Shown: positions 17,757 to 30,000, numbered from the stretch's first letter. The stretch is 64,000 nucleotides of DNA from Cognatilysobacter tabacisoli (GCF_003586305.1 NZ_KZ987400.1:778635-842634), one strand, 5' to 3'. Numbers and translations: made by a program. The notes: generated by a model from the sequence alone, not told the origin.

Positions 17757-18831
17757 ACTGACCCGCTGGCTTGAACAACTGCAGAGCCTGTTCGGGCTTT
17801 TCAACTACCTGACCTTCCGCGGCATCCTGGCGGCGCTGACCTCGCTGATGCTGTCGCTGTGGTGGGGGCCGGCGGTGATCCGGCGCCTGGCCCAGCTCAA
17901 GGGCGGCCAGCCGATCCGCAAGGACGGGCCGCAGTCGCACTTCTCCAAGGCCGGCACGCCGACGATGGGCGGCGCGCTGATCCTGCTGACGGTGCTCGCC
18001 TCGGTGCTGCTGTGGGGCGACCTGCGCAACCGCTACGTCTGGCTGGTGCTGGCGATGATGGTCGCGTTCGGCTGGATCGGCTGGTGGGACGACTGGATCA
18101 AGATCGTCAAGCGCGATCCGAACGGCATGAAGTCGCGCTGGAAGTACCTGCTGCAGTCGCTGTTCGGCCTGGCCGCCGGCCTGTTCCTGTACTACACCGC
18201 CGACGCGCCGGCGGCGACGACGTTCTACATCCCGTTTTTCAAGTCGATCGCGCTGCCGCTGGTCGGCTTCAGCTTCGTCGCGATCGCCTACTTCTGGATC
18301 GTCGGCTTCTCCAACGCGGTCAACCTGACCGACGGCCTCGACGGGCTGGCGATCATGCCGACGGTGCTGGTGGCCTGCGCGCTCGGCGTGTTCGCCTACG
18401 CGTCCGGCAACGCGGTGTTCTCCGAGTACCTGCAGATCCCGCAGGTGCCGGGGGCCGGCGAGCTGGTGATCATCTGCGCGGCGATCGCCGGCGCGGGGCT
18501 CGGGTTCCTGTGGTTCAACACCTACCCGGCGATGGTGTTCATGGGCGACATCGGCGCGCTCGCGCTCGGCGCGGTGCTAGGCACCGTCGCGGTGATCGTC
18601 CGCCAGGAACTGGTGCTGGTCGTGATGGGCGGCATCTTCGTCATCGAGACGCTGTCGGTGATGATCCAGGTCGCGTCGTTCAAGCTGACCGGCAAGCGCG
18701 TGTTCCGGATGGCGCCGATCCACCACCACTTCGAGCTCAAGGGCTGGCCCGAGCCGCGGGTGATCGTGCGCTTCTGGATCATCTCGGTGATCCTCGTGCT
18801 CGTCGGCCTGGCGACCTTGAAGGTGCGCTGA
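17746..18831 (+). CDS. mraY: phospho-N-acetylmuramoyl-pentapeptide transferase
   Basis: 361 residues, polytopic (about ten membrane segments). Transfers phospho-MurNAc-pentapeptide to undecaprenyl phosphate, making lipid I. Family blocks: [20 protein letters not shown] near residues 54-73, WWDDWIK near 113-119 (catalytic Asp pair), [16 protein letters not shown] near 188-203, [11 protein letters not shown] near 266-276, and [15 protein letters not shown] near the end (the HHH loop). The gene begins inside murF; its TGA shares one base with the ftsW ATG (TGATG). No murD follows, unlike in E. coli. Confidence 0.97.
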   Translation: MLLELTRWLEQLQSLFGLFNYLTFRGILAALTSLMLSLWWGPAVIRRLAQLKGGQPIRKDGPQSHFSKAGTPTMGGALILLTVLASVLLWGDLRNRYVWLVLAMMVAFGWIGWWDDWIKIVKRDPNGMKSRWKYLLQSLFGLAAGLFLYYTADAPAATTFYIPFFKSIALPLVGFSFVAIAYFWIVGFSNAVNLTDGLDGLAIMPTVLVACALGVFAYASGNAVFSEYLQIPQVPGAGELVIICAAIAGAGLGFLWFNTYPAMVFMGDIGALALGAVLGTVAVIVRQELVLVVMGGIFVIETLSVMIQVASFKLTGKRVFRMAPIHHHFELKGWPEPRVIVRFWIISVILVLVGLATLKVR

Positions 18832-20132
18832 TGGCCGACTCCGCGCGCCAGGCGACACGACTCGATGCGATCGGCGGCCGGTTCGACCCGTGGCTGGCCG
18901 GCCTCGCGATCGCGCTCGCGTGCCTGGGCGTGGTGATGGTCGGCTCCAGCTCGATCGCGCAGGCGGCCGACCCGTTCCACTACCTGACGCGCCACGTGGT
19001 GTTCCTCGGCGCCGGCGCGGTGCTGGCCGTCTGGCTGATGCGCACCGAGCTCAAGGCCATCGAGCAGCGCAGCCAGTGGCTGATGCTCGGCTGCTTCGTG
19101 CTGCTGCTGCTGGTGTTCGTGCCGGGCATCGGCCACACCGTCAACGGCGCGCGCCGCTGGCTCAACCTCGGCGTGTCGAATTTCCAGGCGGTCGAGGCGG
19201 TCAAGCTGCTCTTCATTGTCTGGCTGGCCAGCTACCTCAAGCGCTACAGCGAGGAAGTCACCGCCACCTGGGGCGCGATGCTCAAGCCGCTGGGCGTGGC
19301 GTCTGCGCTGGTCGTGCTGCTGCTGCTGCAGCCGGACTTCGGCTCGTCGTCGCTGCTGCTGGCGATCACCGCCGGCATGCTGGTGCTGGGCGGCGTCAAC
19401 ATGCCGCGGATGTTCGGCCCGGTGCTGGTCGGCCTGCCGCTGCTGGCCATCGTGGCGATCGCCGAGCCGTACCGCATGCGCCGGCTGACCTCGTTCGTCG
19501 ACCCGTTCGCCGATCCGTTCGGCTCCGGCTACCAGCTGGCCAACGCGCTGATGGCGGTCGGCCGCGGCGAGTGGTTCGGCGTCGGGCTAGGCTCGTCGAT
19601 CCAGAAGCTTTCGTACCTGCCCGAGGCGCACACCGACTTCATTCTGGCGGTGATCGCCGAGGAGCTCGGCTTCTTCGGCGTGTGCCTGGTGATCGCGCTG
19701 TATGCCGGCCTGGTCGGGCGCGCGCTGTGGGTCGGGCTGAAGTGCGTCGAGATGCGCCGCCACTTTTCCGGCTACATCGCGTTCGGCATCGCGCTGTGGA
19801 TGGCGCTGCAGAGCCTGGTGTCGATCGGCGTGAACCTCGGCCTGCTGCCGACCAAGGGGCTGACGCTGCCGCTGATTTCTTCCGGCGGCTCGAGCGTGCT
19901 GATGACCTGCGCCGCGCTGGGCCTGCTGCTGCGCGTGTCGTACGAACTCGACCGCGCCCAGCGCCAGGTCGCGCGCCTGCGCGGCGACGGCGCGCAGGCG
20001 TCGGCCGGGTTCATCCCGGCGACCGCGCAGCCGCTGCCGCCGACCTCGCCGTCGGCCAAGCCCGGCGACGCCGCGCGCGGCACCAGCCGCCTGCGCCAGC
20101 GCGTCGAACCGACGCTGGGGCGCACCGCATGA
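18831..20132 (+). CDS. ftsW: septal peptidoglycan glycosyltransferase FtsW (SEDS family)
   Basis: 433 residues with about ten membrane segments. SEDS polymerase that works with FtsI. Recognisable: [19 protein letters not shown] near the second segment, [20 protein letters not shown] (a glycan-polymerase loop), [19 protein letters not shown] near residues 263-281 with the conserved catalytic-region Asp, and [15 protein letters not shown] near the end. The C-terminal ~55 residues are a charged cytoplasmic tail. Start ATG overlaps the mraY stop; the end overlaps murG (ATGA). Confidence 0.96.
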   Translation: MADSARQATRLDAIGGRFDPWLAGLAIALACLGVVMVGSSSIAQAADPFHYLTRHVVFLGAGAVLAVWLMRTELKAIEQRSQWLMLGCFVLLLLVFVPGIGHTVNGARRWLNLGVSNFQAVEAVKLLFIVWLASYLKRYSEEVTATWGAMLKPLGVASALVVLLLLQPDFGSSSLLLAITAGMLVLGGVNMPRMFGPVLVGLPLLAIVAIAEPYRMRRLTSFVDPFADPFGSGYQLANALMAVGRGEWFGVGLGSSIQKLSYLPEAHTDFILAVIAEELGFFGVCLVIALYAGLVGRALWVGLKCVEMRRHFSGYIAFGIALWMALQSLVSIGVNLGLLPTKGLTLPLISSGGSSVLMTCAALGLLLRVSYELDRAQRQVARLRGDGAQASAGFIPATAQPLPPTSPSAKPGDAARGTSRLRQRVEPTLGRTA

Positions 20133-21261
20133 GGCCGTCGATGCCCGCCACCGACAGCGACCTGCACCCGGTGATGATCCTCGCCGGCGGCACCGGCGGG
20201 CACATCTTCCCGGGGCTCGCCGTCGCGCACGCGCTGCAGACGCGGGGCGTCCCGGTGTCGTGGCTCGGTGCCGACGGCGGCATGGAGACGCGCCTGGTGC
20301 CGCAGCACGGCGTGGCGATCGACACGATCGCGGTGCGCGGCGTGCGCGGCAAGGGCATCGCGTCGCTGCTGGCCGCGCCGTTCCGCCTCGTGGGCGCCGT
20401 GCGCGCCGCGGCGCAGACGCTGCGCCAGCGCCAGCCGCGCGCGGTGGTCAGCTTCGGCGGCTACGCGGCCGGGCCCGGCGGGCTGGCGGCGCGGCTGCTC
20501 GGCGTACCGCTGTTCGTGCACGAGCAGAACCGCGCGCCGGGCATGACCAATCGCGTGCTCGCGCGGTTCGCGCGCCAGGTGTTGACCGGCTTCCCGGACA
20601 CCTTCCATACCGTGGCTGAAACCGTCGTCGGCAACCCGGTGCGCGCCGAGATCGCCGCGGTGGCGCCGCCGGCGCAGCGCTTCGCCGGCCGCGACGGCGC
20701 GCTGCGCGTGCTGGTGCTCGGCGGCAGCCAGGGCGCGCGCGCGTTGAACGCCGCGGTGCCGGCGGCGATCGCCGCGCTGCCGTCCCACATCCGTTGCGAC
20801 GTGCGCCACCAGTGCGGCGAGAAGCTGCGCGACGACGCCGAGCGCGCATACGCGAAGGCCGGCGTACCGGTGTCGCTGGAGCCGTTCATCGCCGACATGG
20901 CCGCGGCCTACGCCTGGGCGGACCTCGTCGTCTGCCGCGCCGGCGCGCTGACGCTGGCCGAACTGTGCGCGGCCGGCGTCGGCAGCGTGCTGGTGCCGTT
21001 CCCGCAGGCGGTCGACGACCACCAGACCAAGAACGCGCGCTACCTGGTCGAGCGCGGCGCGGCGCAGCTGCTGCCGCAGGGCGACGGCAGCGACCTCGCG
21101 TCGCGGCTGTCGGCCACGATCGAAATCCTTGCCGAGCGGGGGCTGCTGCTGCAGATGGCCCAGTCCGCGCGGGCCCTTGCCAAACCCGACGCCGCCGAGC
21201 GCGTCGCCGACGCCGTGCTGGCCGCCGCGCACGCCGGGCCGGCGTCCCAGGAGACCCCACG

Positions 21262-21265
<4 letters not shown>
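20129..21265 (+). CDS. murG: lipid I N-acetylglucosaminyltransferase MurG
   Basis: 378 residues, GT-B fold. Adds GlcNAc to lipid I to form lipid II at the inner face of the membrane. The glycine-rich [17 protein letters not shown] (residues 18-34), [14 protein letters not shown] near 109-122, [12 protein letters not shown] near 131-142, [10 protein letters not shown] near 197-206 and [11 protein letters not shown] with the acceptor/donor residues are all present. The first ~14 residues before the fold are variable, so the start could also be the ATG at 20141. Overlaps ftsW and murC by ATGA. Confidence 0.96.
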
Positions 21266-22718
<1,453 letters not shown>

Positions 22719-22722
<4 letters not shown>

Positions 22723-23720
22723 GCGCCGCCACCATCCAGCTCGATACTTCGATCGCCCCGCCGCGCGTCAGCGACCCGGCCGTGTTCGGCCGCGTCGCGG
22801 TGCTGATGGGCGGCACCAGCGCCGAGCGCGAGGTCTCGCTCGACTCCGGCCGCAACGTGCTCGACGCGCTGCGCGCGCGCGGCGTCGAGGCGTTCGCGGT
22901 CGACGGCATCCCGGCGCTGGTCGAGGCGGTGCAGGCCGGCCGCGTCGACCGCGTGTTCAACATCCTCCACGGCAACAAGGGCGGCGGCGAAGACGGCGTG
23001 CTGCAGGGGCTGTGCGAGGCGCTCGGCGTGCCCTACACCGGTTCGGGCGTGCTCGGCTCGGCGCTGAGCATGGACAAGATCCGCACCAAGCAGGTGTGGC
23101 TCAGCGTCGGCCTGCCGACGCCGCGCTACGCGCGCCTGTCGCCCGGCGACGACGTGCTCGCCGCCGCGCGCGGGATCGGCCTGCCGGTGTTCATCAAGCC
23201 GTCGAGCGAGGGCTCCAGCGTCGGCGTGTCGCGGGTGATGGGCGAGTCCGACCTCGCCGCCGCCGTCGAGCACGCCGCGCGCTACCCCGGCGAACTGCTG
23301 ATGGAGCAGCTGATCGTCGGCGACGAGCTGACCGTGCCGGTGCTGGCCGGCCACGCGCTGCCGTCGATCCGGATCGTGCCGAAGGGCGAGTTCTACGACT
23401 ACCACGCCAAGTACATGGCCGACGACACCCAGTACCTGTGCCCGGGGCTGGAAGGCGACGACGAGGCGCAGATCCGCCGGCTCGCGCTGGAGGCCTTCGT
23501 CGCGGCCGGCTGCCACGGCTGGGGCCGGGTCGACTTCATGCGCGACCGCGCCACCGGCGAGTTGACCCTGCTCGAGGTCAACACCGCCCCGGGCATGACC
23601 AGCCACTCGCTGGTGCCGAAGGCGGCGGCGCAGGTCGGCATCGGCTTCGAGGAACTGTGCTGGCGCGTGCTCGAGTCGAGCCTCGCCCCCGCCGCGGACG
23701 ACGGAGGTGCGACCGCGTGA
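22719..23720 (+). CDS. ddl: D-alanine--D-alanine ligase
   Basis: 333 residues, ATP-grasp enzyme making the D-Ala-D-Ala dipeptide used by MurF. Key segments: [16 protein letters not shown] near residues 28-43, [18 protein letters not shown] near 79-96, [13 protein letters not shown] in the ATP-grasp lobe, and [20 protein letters not shown] near 286-305 with metal-binding Glu/Asn. About 20 residues precede the usual N-terminus, which leaves the start slightly open, but the GTG overlaps the murC stop exactly as at the neighbouring junctions. Confidence 0.96.
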
Positions 23721-24454
23721 GCGCGATGCTGCGGCTCGTCGGTTGGCTGCTCGCGGTGGCGCTGGTCGCGCTGCCGGTCGTCGCCGTGCTCAACGGCTGG
23801 ATCGGCGCGGGCCACTGGCCGCTGACCCGCCTGCGCGCGAGCGGAGAGTTCGAGCGGGTCGACGCGGCCGCGCTGCGCGAGACCCTCCTGCCGTACGCGC
23901 GCAGCGGTTTCTTCGCCGTCGACCTGGCCGCGGCGCAGGCCGCGGTGTCGACGTTGCCGTGGGTCGAAACGGCCGAAGTGCGCAAGCGCTGGCCGGACGT
24001 GCTCGAAGTGCGCGTCGTCGAGCACCGCCCGTTCGCGCACTGGGGCCGCGACCGCCTGCTGTCCGAGCACGGCCGCCTGTTCGCCGCGAAGGGCGCATCG
24101 GTGCCGGGCAACCTGCCGCAGTTCGACGGCCCGGACGCACGCGTCGGCGAAGTGGTCGCGCTCTACAACGAATCGCGCGCGCTGCTGGCGCCGGTCGGCA
24201 TCGACGTGCGCGCGGTCGAGCTCGACCCGCGCGGCAGCTGGAGCCTGCGGCTCGACAACGGCGCGCAGGTCGTCGTCGGCCGCAGCGAGGCGCGCGCGCG
24301 TCTGGCCCGCTTCGTGCGGCTGATGCCGCAGCTGCTCGGCCAGCAGGAGCAGCGCCTCGTGCGCGCCGATCTTCGCTACACCAACGGTTTCGCGCTGTCG
24401 TGGACGGCCGCCCCGGCGCCGGCGACGGACAAGCAAGTGCAAGGACAGTCATGA
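23717..24454 (+). CDS. ftsQ: cell division protein FtsQ
   Basis: 245 residues. Short cytoplasmic start, one membrane segment (about residues 4-28), then a POTRA domain ([20 protein letters not shown]...) and the FtsQ beta domain ([29 protein letters not shown], residues ~81-110). Known role: scaffolds FtsL-FtsB at the division site. GTG start at the overlap with ddl. Ends with ATGA into ftsA. Sequence is diverged as usual for FtsQ; position and motifs agree. Confidence 0.94.
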   Translation: MSAMLRLVGWLLAVALVALPVVAVLNGWIGAGHWPLTRLRASGEFERVDAAALRETLLPYARSGFFAVDLAAAQAAVSTLPWVETAEVRKRWPDVLEVRVVEHRPFAHWGRDRLLSEHGRLFAAKGASVPGNLPQFDGPDARVGEVVALYNESRALLAPVGIDVRAVELDPRGSWSLRLDNGAQVVVGRSEARARLARFVRLMPQLLGQQEQRLVRADLRYTNGFALSWTAAPAPATDKQVQGQS

Positions 24455-25686
24455 ATCGCAAGGGTGACAAATCGCTGATCGTCGGCCTCGACATCGGCAC
24501 CTCGAAGGTGGTCGCGCTGGTCGGCGAGTACTCGCCGGGCAACCCGATCGAGGTGATCGGCATCGGCTCGCACGAATCGCGCGGCCTGCGCCGCGGCGTC
24601 GTCGTCGACATCGAATCGACCGTGCAGTCGATCCAGCGCGCGATCGAGGAGGCCGAGCTGATGGCCGGCTGCGAGATCCGCTCGGTCTACGCGTCGATCT
24701 CCGGCAACCACATCCAGTGCCGCAACTCGCAGGGCATCGCGCCGATCCGCGACGGCGAGGTCAGCTTCGCCGACCTCGACCGCGTGCTCGAGGCGGCCAA
24801 GGCCGTGGCGATCCCGGCCGACCAGAAGATCCTGCACGCGATCCCGCGCGACTACGTGCTCGACGACTCGCAGGAAGGCATCCGCAACCCGGTCGGCATG
24901 ACCGGCGTGCGCCTGGAGGTGCACGCGCACCTGGTGATCTGCGCGCAGTCGGCGGCGGCCAACATCAGCAAGTGCGTGCAGAAGTGCGGGCTGCAGGTCG
25001 ACGACCTGGTGCTCGGCGTGCTCGCGTCGAGCACCGCGGTGCTGACCGGCGACGAACGCGAGCTTGGCGTCGTCCTCGTCGACATCGGCGCCGGCACGAC
25101 CGACATCGCGGTGTTCGTGCAGGGCGCCATCGCGCACACGGCGAGCCTGCCGATCGCCGGCGACAAGGTGACCGAGGACATCGCGCACATGCTGCGCACG
25201 CCGACCCCGGAGGCCGAGCAGATCAAGGTCCGCTACGCCTGCGCGCTGGCGCAGATGGCCACGGCCGAAGAGTCGATCCAGGTGCCGAGCGTCGGCGACC
25301 GGCCGCCGCGGCGCATGCCGCGCGCGTCGCTGGCGCAGGCGGTGCAGGCGCGCTACGAGGAAATCTTCGAGATGGTCCAGGCCGAGCTGCGCCGCAGCGG
25401 CTTCGAGCAGCACGTGCGCGCGGGCATGGTCCTGACCGGCGGCGCCGCGAAGATGGAAGGCGTGGTCGAGCTGGCCGAGGAAATGCTGCAGATGCCCGTG
25501 CGCGTGGGCATCCCGCAGCACGTGACCGGGCTGGGCGAGGTGGTCGGCAACCCGGTGCACGCGACCGGCGTCGGCCTGCTGCTGATGGGCAGCCAGATCG
25601 AGAACCCGCGGCGGCCGACGATCGCCGCCGGCCGCGCGGGCAGCTTCCTGAGCAAGCTCAAGAACTGGTACCGCGGCGAATTCTGA
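24451..25686 (+). CDS. ftsA: cell division actin homologue FtsA
   Basis: 411 residues. Actin-fold ATPase that tethers FtsZ to the membrane. [18 protein letters not shown] at residues 9-26 is phosphate loop 1; [12 protein letters not shown] near 50-61 and the SHS2 (1C) domain follow; [15 protein letters not shown] near 208-222 is phosphate loop 2; [13 protein letters not shown] near 326-338 is the adenosine loop. The C-terminal membrane helix is visible as [11 protein letters not shown]. Followed by the only real gap in the cluster (124 bases) before ftsZ. Confidence 0.97.
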   Translation: MNRKGDKSLIVGLDIGTSKVVALVGEYSPGNPIEVIGIGSHESRGLRRGVVVDIESTVQSIQRAIEEAELMAGCEIRSVYASISGNHIQCRNSQGIAPIRDGEVSFADLDRVLEAAKAVAIPADQKILHAIPRDYVLDDSQEGIRNPVGMTGVRLEVHAHLVICAQSAAANISKCVQKCGLQVDDLVLGVLASSTAVLTGDERELGVVLVDIGAGTTDIAVFVQGAIAHTASLPIAGDKVTEDIAHMLRTPTPEAEQIKVRYACALAQMATAEESIQVPSVGDRPPRRMPRASLAQAVQARYEEIFEMVQAELRRSGFEQHVRAGMVLTGGAAKMEGVVELAEEMLQMPVRVGIPQHVTGLGEVVGNPVHATGVGLLLMGSQIENPRRPTIAAGRAGSFLSKLKNWYRGEF

Positions 25687-25810
25687 TTACGAGGCGTGGC
25701 CGCGACGGCGCGGGCATGGGCGGGCAGGGCAGGCGACTCGAGCAATGCGGTGCGATTGGCGGTTTCCCGATTCGAACGACGAGCAACACATAACAACGGA
25801 GGACACGGAC

Positions 25811-27031
25811 ATGGCGCATTTCGAACTGGTTGAAAAGATGGCTCCCAACGCCGTCATCAAGGTCATTGGCGTGGGCGGCGGCGGCGGCAACGCCGTGGCG
25901 CACATGGTCAGCAGCAACGTCGACGGGGTGGAGTTCGTCACCGCGAACACCGACTCGCAGGCGATCAAGAACTGCGGCGCGAAGCTGCAGCTGCAGCTCG
26001 GCGGCAACGTCACCAAGGGCCTGGGCGCGGGCGCGAACCCGGAGGTCGGCCGCCAGGCCGCGCTCGAGGACCGCGAGCGGATCATGGACGCGCTGACCGG
26101 CGCCGACATGGTGTTCATCACCGCGGGCATGGGCGGCGGCACCGGCACCGGCGCCGCGCCGGTCGTGGCGCAGCTGGCCAAGGAGATGGGCATCCTGACC
26201 GTCGCCGTGGTCACCAAGCCGTTCCCGTTCGAGGGCCGTCGGCGCATGCAGGTCGCGCTGAAGGGCATCGAGGAGCTGAGCCACCACTGCGACTCGCTGA
26301 TCACGATCCCGAACGAGAAGCTGATCACCGTGCTCGGCCGCAACGCGACGATGATCCAGGCGTTCCGCGCCGCCAACGACGTGCTGCTCGGCGCGGTGCA
26401 GGGCATCGCCGACCTGATCGTCCGCCCGGGCCTGATCAACGTCGACTTCGCCGACGTCCGCACCGTCATGTCCGAGATGGGCCTGGCGATGATGGGCACC
26501 GGCGCCGCCCGCGGCGACGACCGCGCCCAGGCCGCCGCCGAGGCCGCGATCCAGAACCCGCTGCTCGACGACGTCAACCTGTCCGGCGCCAACGGCATCC
26601 TGGTCAACATCACCGCCGGCCCGGACTTCACGATGGCCGAGTTCGACGAGGTCGGCCGCACCGTCGAGGGCTTCGCCTCCGAGGACGCGACCGTGGTCAT
26701 CGGCACCGTGCTCGACCCGGACATGCAGGACGAGGTGCGCGTCACCGTCGTCGCCACCGGCCTGAACCGCGCGGTCGCGCGCCAGTCGGTGCGCGGCAGC
26801 GAGCGCGAGTTCCAGCGCCCGCCGGTCCAGCTGGTCCGCAACGCCACCACCGGCCAGCCGGAGTTCCCGGTCGACTACACGGCCCCGTCGGCCCCGAGCT
26901 TCGGCAGCGCGCTGCGCGGCAGCGCCTCGTCGTCGCGGGCGGCCGAGCCGGCCTCGACCCCGGCCGTGGCCGATTTCGGCGGCGACAGCTACCTGGACAT
27001 CCCGGCGTTCCTGCGCCGCCAGGCGGACTGA
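25811..27031 (+). CDS. ftsZ: cell division tubulin homologue FtsZ
   Basis: 406 residues. GTPase that forms the Z-ring. [18 protein letters not shown] near residues 16-33, the tubulin signature [10 protein letters not shown] from residue 108, and [15 protein letters not shown] near 213-227 are all present. A linker of about 70 residues ends in the conserved tail [13 protein letters not shown] that binds FtsA and ZipA. A strong GGAGG (25799-25803) lies 7 bases before the ATG, in contrast with the overlap-coupled genes upstream; this suits higher expression. Confidence 0.98.
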   Translation: MAHFELVEKMAPNAVIKVIGVGGGGGNAVAHMVSSNVDGVEFVTANTDSQAIKNCGAKLQLQLGGNVTKGLGAGANPEVGRQAALEDRERIMDALTGADMVFITAGMGGGTGTGAAPVVAQLAKEMGILTVAVVTKPFPFEGRRRMQVALKGIEELSHHCDSLITIPNEKLITVLGRNATMIQAFRAANDVLLGAVQGIADLIVRPGLINVDFADVRTVMSEMGLAMMGTGAARGDDRAQAAAEAAIQNPLLDDVNLSGANGILVNITAGPDFTMAEFDEVGRTVEGFASEDATVVIGTVLDPDMQDEVRVTVVATGLNRAVARQSVRGSEREFQRPPVQLVRNATTGQPEFPVDYTAPSAPSFGSALRGSASSSRAAEPASTPAVADFGGDSYLDIPAFLRRQAD

Positions 27032-27082
27032 CCGCCAGAAGCGTCCCCACCACCGCGTCCGAAGTGTCCGTAAGCCACCTTG

Positions 27083-27137
27083 CCCCGGGCTCTGGCCCGG
27101 GGGTTTCGACCGGTCGGCCCCGTGCCGACCGGTCCTT
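27083..27137 (+). terminator. tandem hairpins after ftsZ
   Basis: Two perfect hairpins in a row: CCCCGGGC-TCTG-GCCCGGGG (27083-27102, then GTTT) and GACCGGTCGGC-CCCGT-GCCGACCGGTC (27108-27134, then CTTT). T-runs are short, so full termination is uncertain; RNA processing or stabilisation of the ftsZ 3' end is an alternative. Confidence 0.5.
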
Positions 27138-27180
27138 TACCTGACGCCGACGGCGCCGGCAGGACGATGCGTCCTTTCCG

Positions 27181-27209
27181 TTAAGATTCAGCGAACTGCG
27201 TGCTAACCT
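27181..27209 (+). promoter_or_regulatory. candidate lpxC promoter
   Basis: TTAAGA (27181-27186), 17-base spacer, TAACCT (27204-27209), in the gap between the ftsZ hairpins and lpxC. Both boxes are imperfect. It would give lpxC its own transcript with a leader of about 120 bases. Confidence 0.35.
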
Positions 27210-27333
27210 GCCCTCCGCCCCGCGGCGGGGCATGCCGTGCACGCGCTGCGCGACGGGCCTGTCCCAGCGACCCGCCAGCGTGCCCGACTCCCGCCAGCCA
27301 CCCCCTTACGGCCCGGTCCGACCAATCGCCCCG

Positions 27334-28248
27334 ATGCTGCGCCAACGCACCCTCAAGAACGTGATCCGCGCGACCGGCGTGGGCCTGCACAGCGGGGAGA
27401 AGGTCTTCCTGACGCTGCGCCCGGCCCCGGTCGATGCCGGCATCGTGTTCCGGCGCGTCGACCTGGATCCGGTGGTCGAGATTCCCGCGAACGCCGAGCT
27501 CGTCACCGAAACCATCCTGTGCACCGGGCTGAGCTGCGGTCCGGCCAAGGTCCAGACCGTCGAGCACCTGCTGTCGGCGCTGGCCGGGCTCGGGATCGAC
27601 AACTGCCTGATCGAGCTGTCCGCGGCCGAGGTGCCGATCATGGACGGCTCGGCCGGCCCGTTCGTGTTCCTGCTGCAGTCTGCCGGGATCGCCGAGCAGG
27701 ACGCGCCCAAGCGCTTCATCCGGATCCGCCGGCCGATCGAGGTCCGCGACGGCGACAAGGTCGCCCGCTTCGAGCCGTACGAGGGGTTCCGCCTCGGCTT
27801 CACGGTGCAGTTCGACCACCCCGCCATCCCGTCGACGCAGTCGCGCGCCGAGGTCGAGTTCTCGACCGAGGCCTACGTCAAGGAAGTCAGCCGCGCGCGC
27901 ACGTTCGGCTTCATGCGCGACCTGGAGTACATGCGCGAGCGCAACCTCGGCCTAGGCGGCTCGATGGACAACGCGATCGTGCTGGACGAGTTCCGGGTGC
28001 TGAACGAGGACGGCCTGCGCTACGCCGACGAGTTCGTCCGCCACAAGATCCTCGACGCCGTCGGCGACCTGTACCTCGCCGGCCGGCCGATCCTCGGCGC
28101 CTACGAGGGCTACAAGTCCGGCCACGCGCTCAACAACAAGCTCGTCCGCGCCGTGCTGGCCGAACGGTCGGCCTGGGACGAGGTCACCTTCCCGGACGCC
28201 ACCGCCGACGCGCCGGTCGCCTACGGCACCCCGGTCGCCAGCTACTGA
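27334..28248 (+). CDS. lpxC: UDP-3-O-acyl-N-acetylglucosamine deacetylase
   Basis: 304 residues. Zn-dependent deacetylase, committed step of lipid A synthesis. [21 protein letters not shown] is the canonical start. Zinc ligands: His78 in TVEHLLSAL, then the [14 protein letters not shown] block (His and Asp) in the C-terminal half; [11 protein letters not shown] carries the catalytic-side His; [16 protein letters not shown] binds the acyl chain. An in-frame extension to 27232 is not conserved-looking. ftsZ-lpxC adjacency is typical of gammaproteobacteria. Confidence 0.97.
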   Translation: MLRQRTLKNVIRATGVGLHSGEKVFLTLRPAPVDAGIVFRRVDLDPVVEIPANAELVTETILCTGLSCGPAKVQTVEHLLSALAGLGIDNCLIELSAAEVPIMDGSAGPFVFLLQSAGIAEQDAPKRFIRIRRPIEVRDGDKVARFEPYEGFRLGFTVQFDHPAIPSTQSRAEVEFSTEAYVKEVSRARTFGFMRDLEYMRERNLGLGGSMDNAIVLDEFRVLNEDGLRYADEFVRHKILDAVGDLYLAGRPILGAYEGYKSGHALNNKLVRAVLAERSAWDEVTFPDATADAPVAYGTPVASY

Positions 28249-28559
28249 CGCGACCCCGGCGGCACACCGCCGACCCGAACCTCCGCTCCGCGCGCGCCAC
28301 GGCGACCGTCCGTCGGCCCGATCCCGCTCGCTGCGACCGCTTCCGGACCTGCGTCGGGCGGCCTTCGAGACGCGCTTCTGCGGCAACGGTGCCCCGTGTC
28401 ACAGAGGTGAACGTTGGGTGACGAGTTAACGGATTCCTAACGGTTTTATTGCATAACGCTTCCCCCTTCTTAACAAATTCAGGGGGTTAGGCCGTTACGA
28501 TGCCGGCCGGCCTGGGGTCCTGGCCGTCTGGCCAAGACATGTGCCAGCCGGGTTGGAGC
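28249..28559. other. intergenic between convergent lpxC and dciA
   Basis: 311 bases without a gene. Most is GC-rich; 28400-28490 is AT-richer and contains a direct repeat TAACGG (around 28427 and 28438) and CCCCCTTCTTAACAAATTCA followed by GGGGG (28461-28485), an inverted pair of C/G tracts that may act as a weak terminator. No small ORF with a ribosome site was found. Confidence 0.4.
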
Positions 28560-29003
28560 TCAGGTGGCGTCGTCCGACCCGCAGGGGACGGGCGCCTCGA
28601 GCGACGCCAAGGCAGCCCGCAGCTCCCGCTGCGCGGCTTCCGATATCGGAGGCTGGGTCCGACGGTCCTGCGCTTGCAGCGCCATCGGAGCCAACGCGGT
28701 CTTCACGACCAGCTCCACTGCATCAAGCCCGATGGATCGGGCCGCGTCGAGGATTTCCGGGGCGGCAAACCGCAGTTTGGTTCGCCACACCGGGGCATCG
28801 ACCACGAAAACGAGCCGGCCGCGCTCAACATTCGCCAGCTGCGCGTGCGCGGCAAGCGAGGGCGGCAGGTGGGGGCGTAACCGACGGTCCAGTTCTTCGA
28901 GCCAGACGGCACGACGAATCGGGTTGCCAGCCGGGTCCGCGAGCAGCGCATCGAGCGCGGCTTTCGGGGCAGGTGGGCGGCGCGGGGATCGGGAATCAGA
29001 CAT
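28560..29003 (-). CDS. dciA: DciA/DUF721 protein
   Basis: 147 residues with the DUF721 core LRPHLPPSLAAHAQLANVERGRLVFVVD APVWRTKLRFAAPEIL (about residues 41-84), a KH-like fold. DciA is the helicase-operating protein that interacts with the replicative helicase DnaB in bacteria lacking DnaC/DnaI. Its location next to lpxC, M23 peptidase and secA matches xanthomonads. The start MSDSRSP fits relatives and lies only seven bases from the start of the divergent peptidase gene. Confidence 0.88.
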   Translation of the reverse strand: MSDSRSPRRPPAPKAALDALLADPAGNPIRRAVWLEELDRRLRPHLPPSLAAHAQLANVERGRLVFVVDAPVWRTKLRFAAPEILDAARSIGLDAVELVVKTALAPMALQAQDRRTQPPISEAAQRELRAALASLEAPVPCGSDDAT

Positions 29004-29010
29004 CGGACAT

Positions 29011-29934
29011 ATGACCTATCCAACCATCGTAAACAAATCGCTGCATCGGTCGCGTTCACGCGTGGCCACCGCCGTCGACCACGTCGCCCACCTCGGCAGC
29101 CGCCGCCCGGGACTGGTCATTGCCAGCCTGATCGGCGTCGGCCTGCTGCTCGGCGGCGGCGCCGGCATCGCCGCCACTGCCGGCCTGCGCGCCCAGGTCG
29201 CCAGCCAGCAGGCCGAACTCGCCACCGCCCGGCGCGATTCGCAGCGCGAACTCAACGCGCTGGCCGCCCGCCTCGGCGAACTGCAGGCCCAGGCCAACCG
29301 CCTCAACGCGCTCGGCGAGCGCCTGACCCGCATCGGCCAGCTGCAGGACGGCGAGTTCGATTTCGAGAAGCCGGTCGGCGTCGGTGGTGCCGGCCCGGTC
29401 CGCGACATCGAAAAGGACGAGGTCGAGGCGACCCTCAAGCACGTCCGCGACCAGTTCGTCAGCTCCGGCGAGCAGCTGTCGGTGCTCGAGTCGCTGCTGT
29501 TCAACCGCCAGCTCGACATGAACGCCGTCCCGTCGCGCGAGCCGATCGCCGGCAGCTACATCACGTCCGGCTTCGGCGGCCGCGCCGACCCGTTCGGCGG
29601 CGGCAGCCAGAACCACAAGGGCATCGACTTCGAGGCCGACGTCGGCGATCCGGTGCTCGCGGTGGCCGACGGAGTGGTCAGCTACGCCGCCGCGCGTTCG
29701 GGCTACGGCAACACCGTCGAGATCGACCACGGCAACGGCTACGTGACCCGCTATGCGCACAACTCGCGCCTGACCCGCAAGGTCGGCGAACTGGTCCGCG
29801 CGGGGCAGGAGATCGCCAAGGCCGGCTCGACCGGCCGCTCGACCGGCGCCCACGTTCACTTCGAGGTGTGGGAGCGCGGCCGCGTGGTGAACCCGCGCAA
29901 GTTCCTGAGCCAGCAGTCCCCGCTGAAGGGCTGA
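29011..29934 (+). CDS. membrane-anchored M23 family peptidase
   Basis: 307 residues. One membrane segment (GLVIASLIGVGLLLGGGAGIAA, about residues 30-51), a coiled-coil stretch (~55-150) and a C-terminal LytM/M23 domain: FGGRADPFGGGSQNHKGIDF near residues 187-206 and GNGYVTRYAHNS plus TGAHVHFEVWERG. The zinc-binding H-x3-D and H-x-H motifs are intact (HKGID, HVHFE), so it should be an active endopeptidase of peptidoglycan rather than an EnvC-like activator. The longer upstream frame is antisense to dciA and is rejected. The neighbouring secA suggests a shared envelope context. Confidence 0.92.
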   Translation: MTYPTIVNKSLHRSRSRVATAVDHVAHLGSRRPGLVIASLIGVGLLLGGGAGIAATAGLRAQVASQQAELATARRDSQRELNALAARLGELQAQANRLNALGERLTRIGQLQDGEFDFEKPVGVGGAGPVRDIEKDEVEATLKHVRDQFVSSGEQLSVLESLLFNRQLDMNAVPSREPIAGSYITSGFGGRADPFGGGSQNHKGIDFEADVGDPVLAVADGVVSYAAARSGYGNTVEIDHGNGYVTRYAHNSRLTRKVGELVRAGQEIAKAGSTGRSTGAHVHFEVWERGRVVNPRKFLSQQSPLKG

Positions 29935-29967
29935 TCGCGGCAAGGTTGTTGCGTAGCGAAGAAAGTG

Positions 29968-30000
29968 AACGGCGCGGCCTGCGGTCGCGCCGTTTTCGTT
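29968..30000 (+). terminator. terminator of the M23 peptidase gene
   Basis: AACGGCGCG (29968-29976) and CGCGCCGTT (29986-29994) form a perfect 9-bp stem with a GC-containing loop, followed by TTCGTT. It lies 34 bases after the stop codon. Confidence 0.8.

Noticed and set aside
28400-28500. Small RNA gene between lpxC and dciA
   Set aside because: AT-richer patch with repeats but no paired -35/-10 and no clear terminator.
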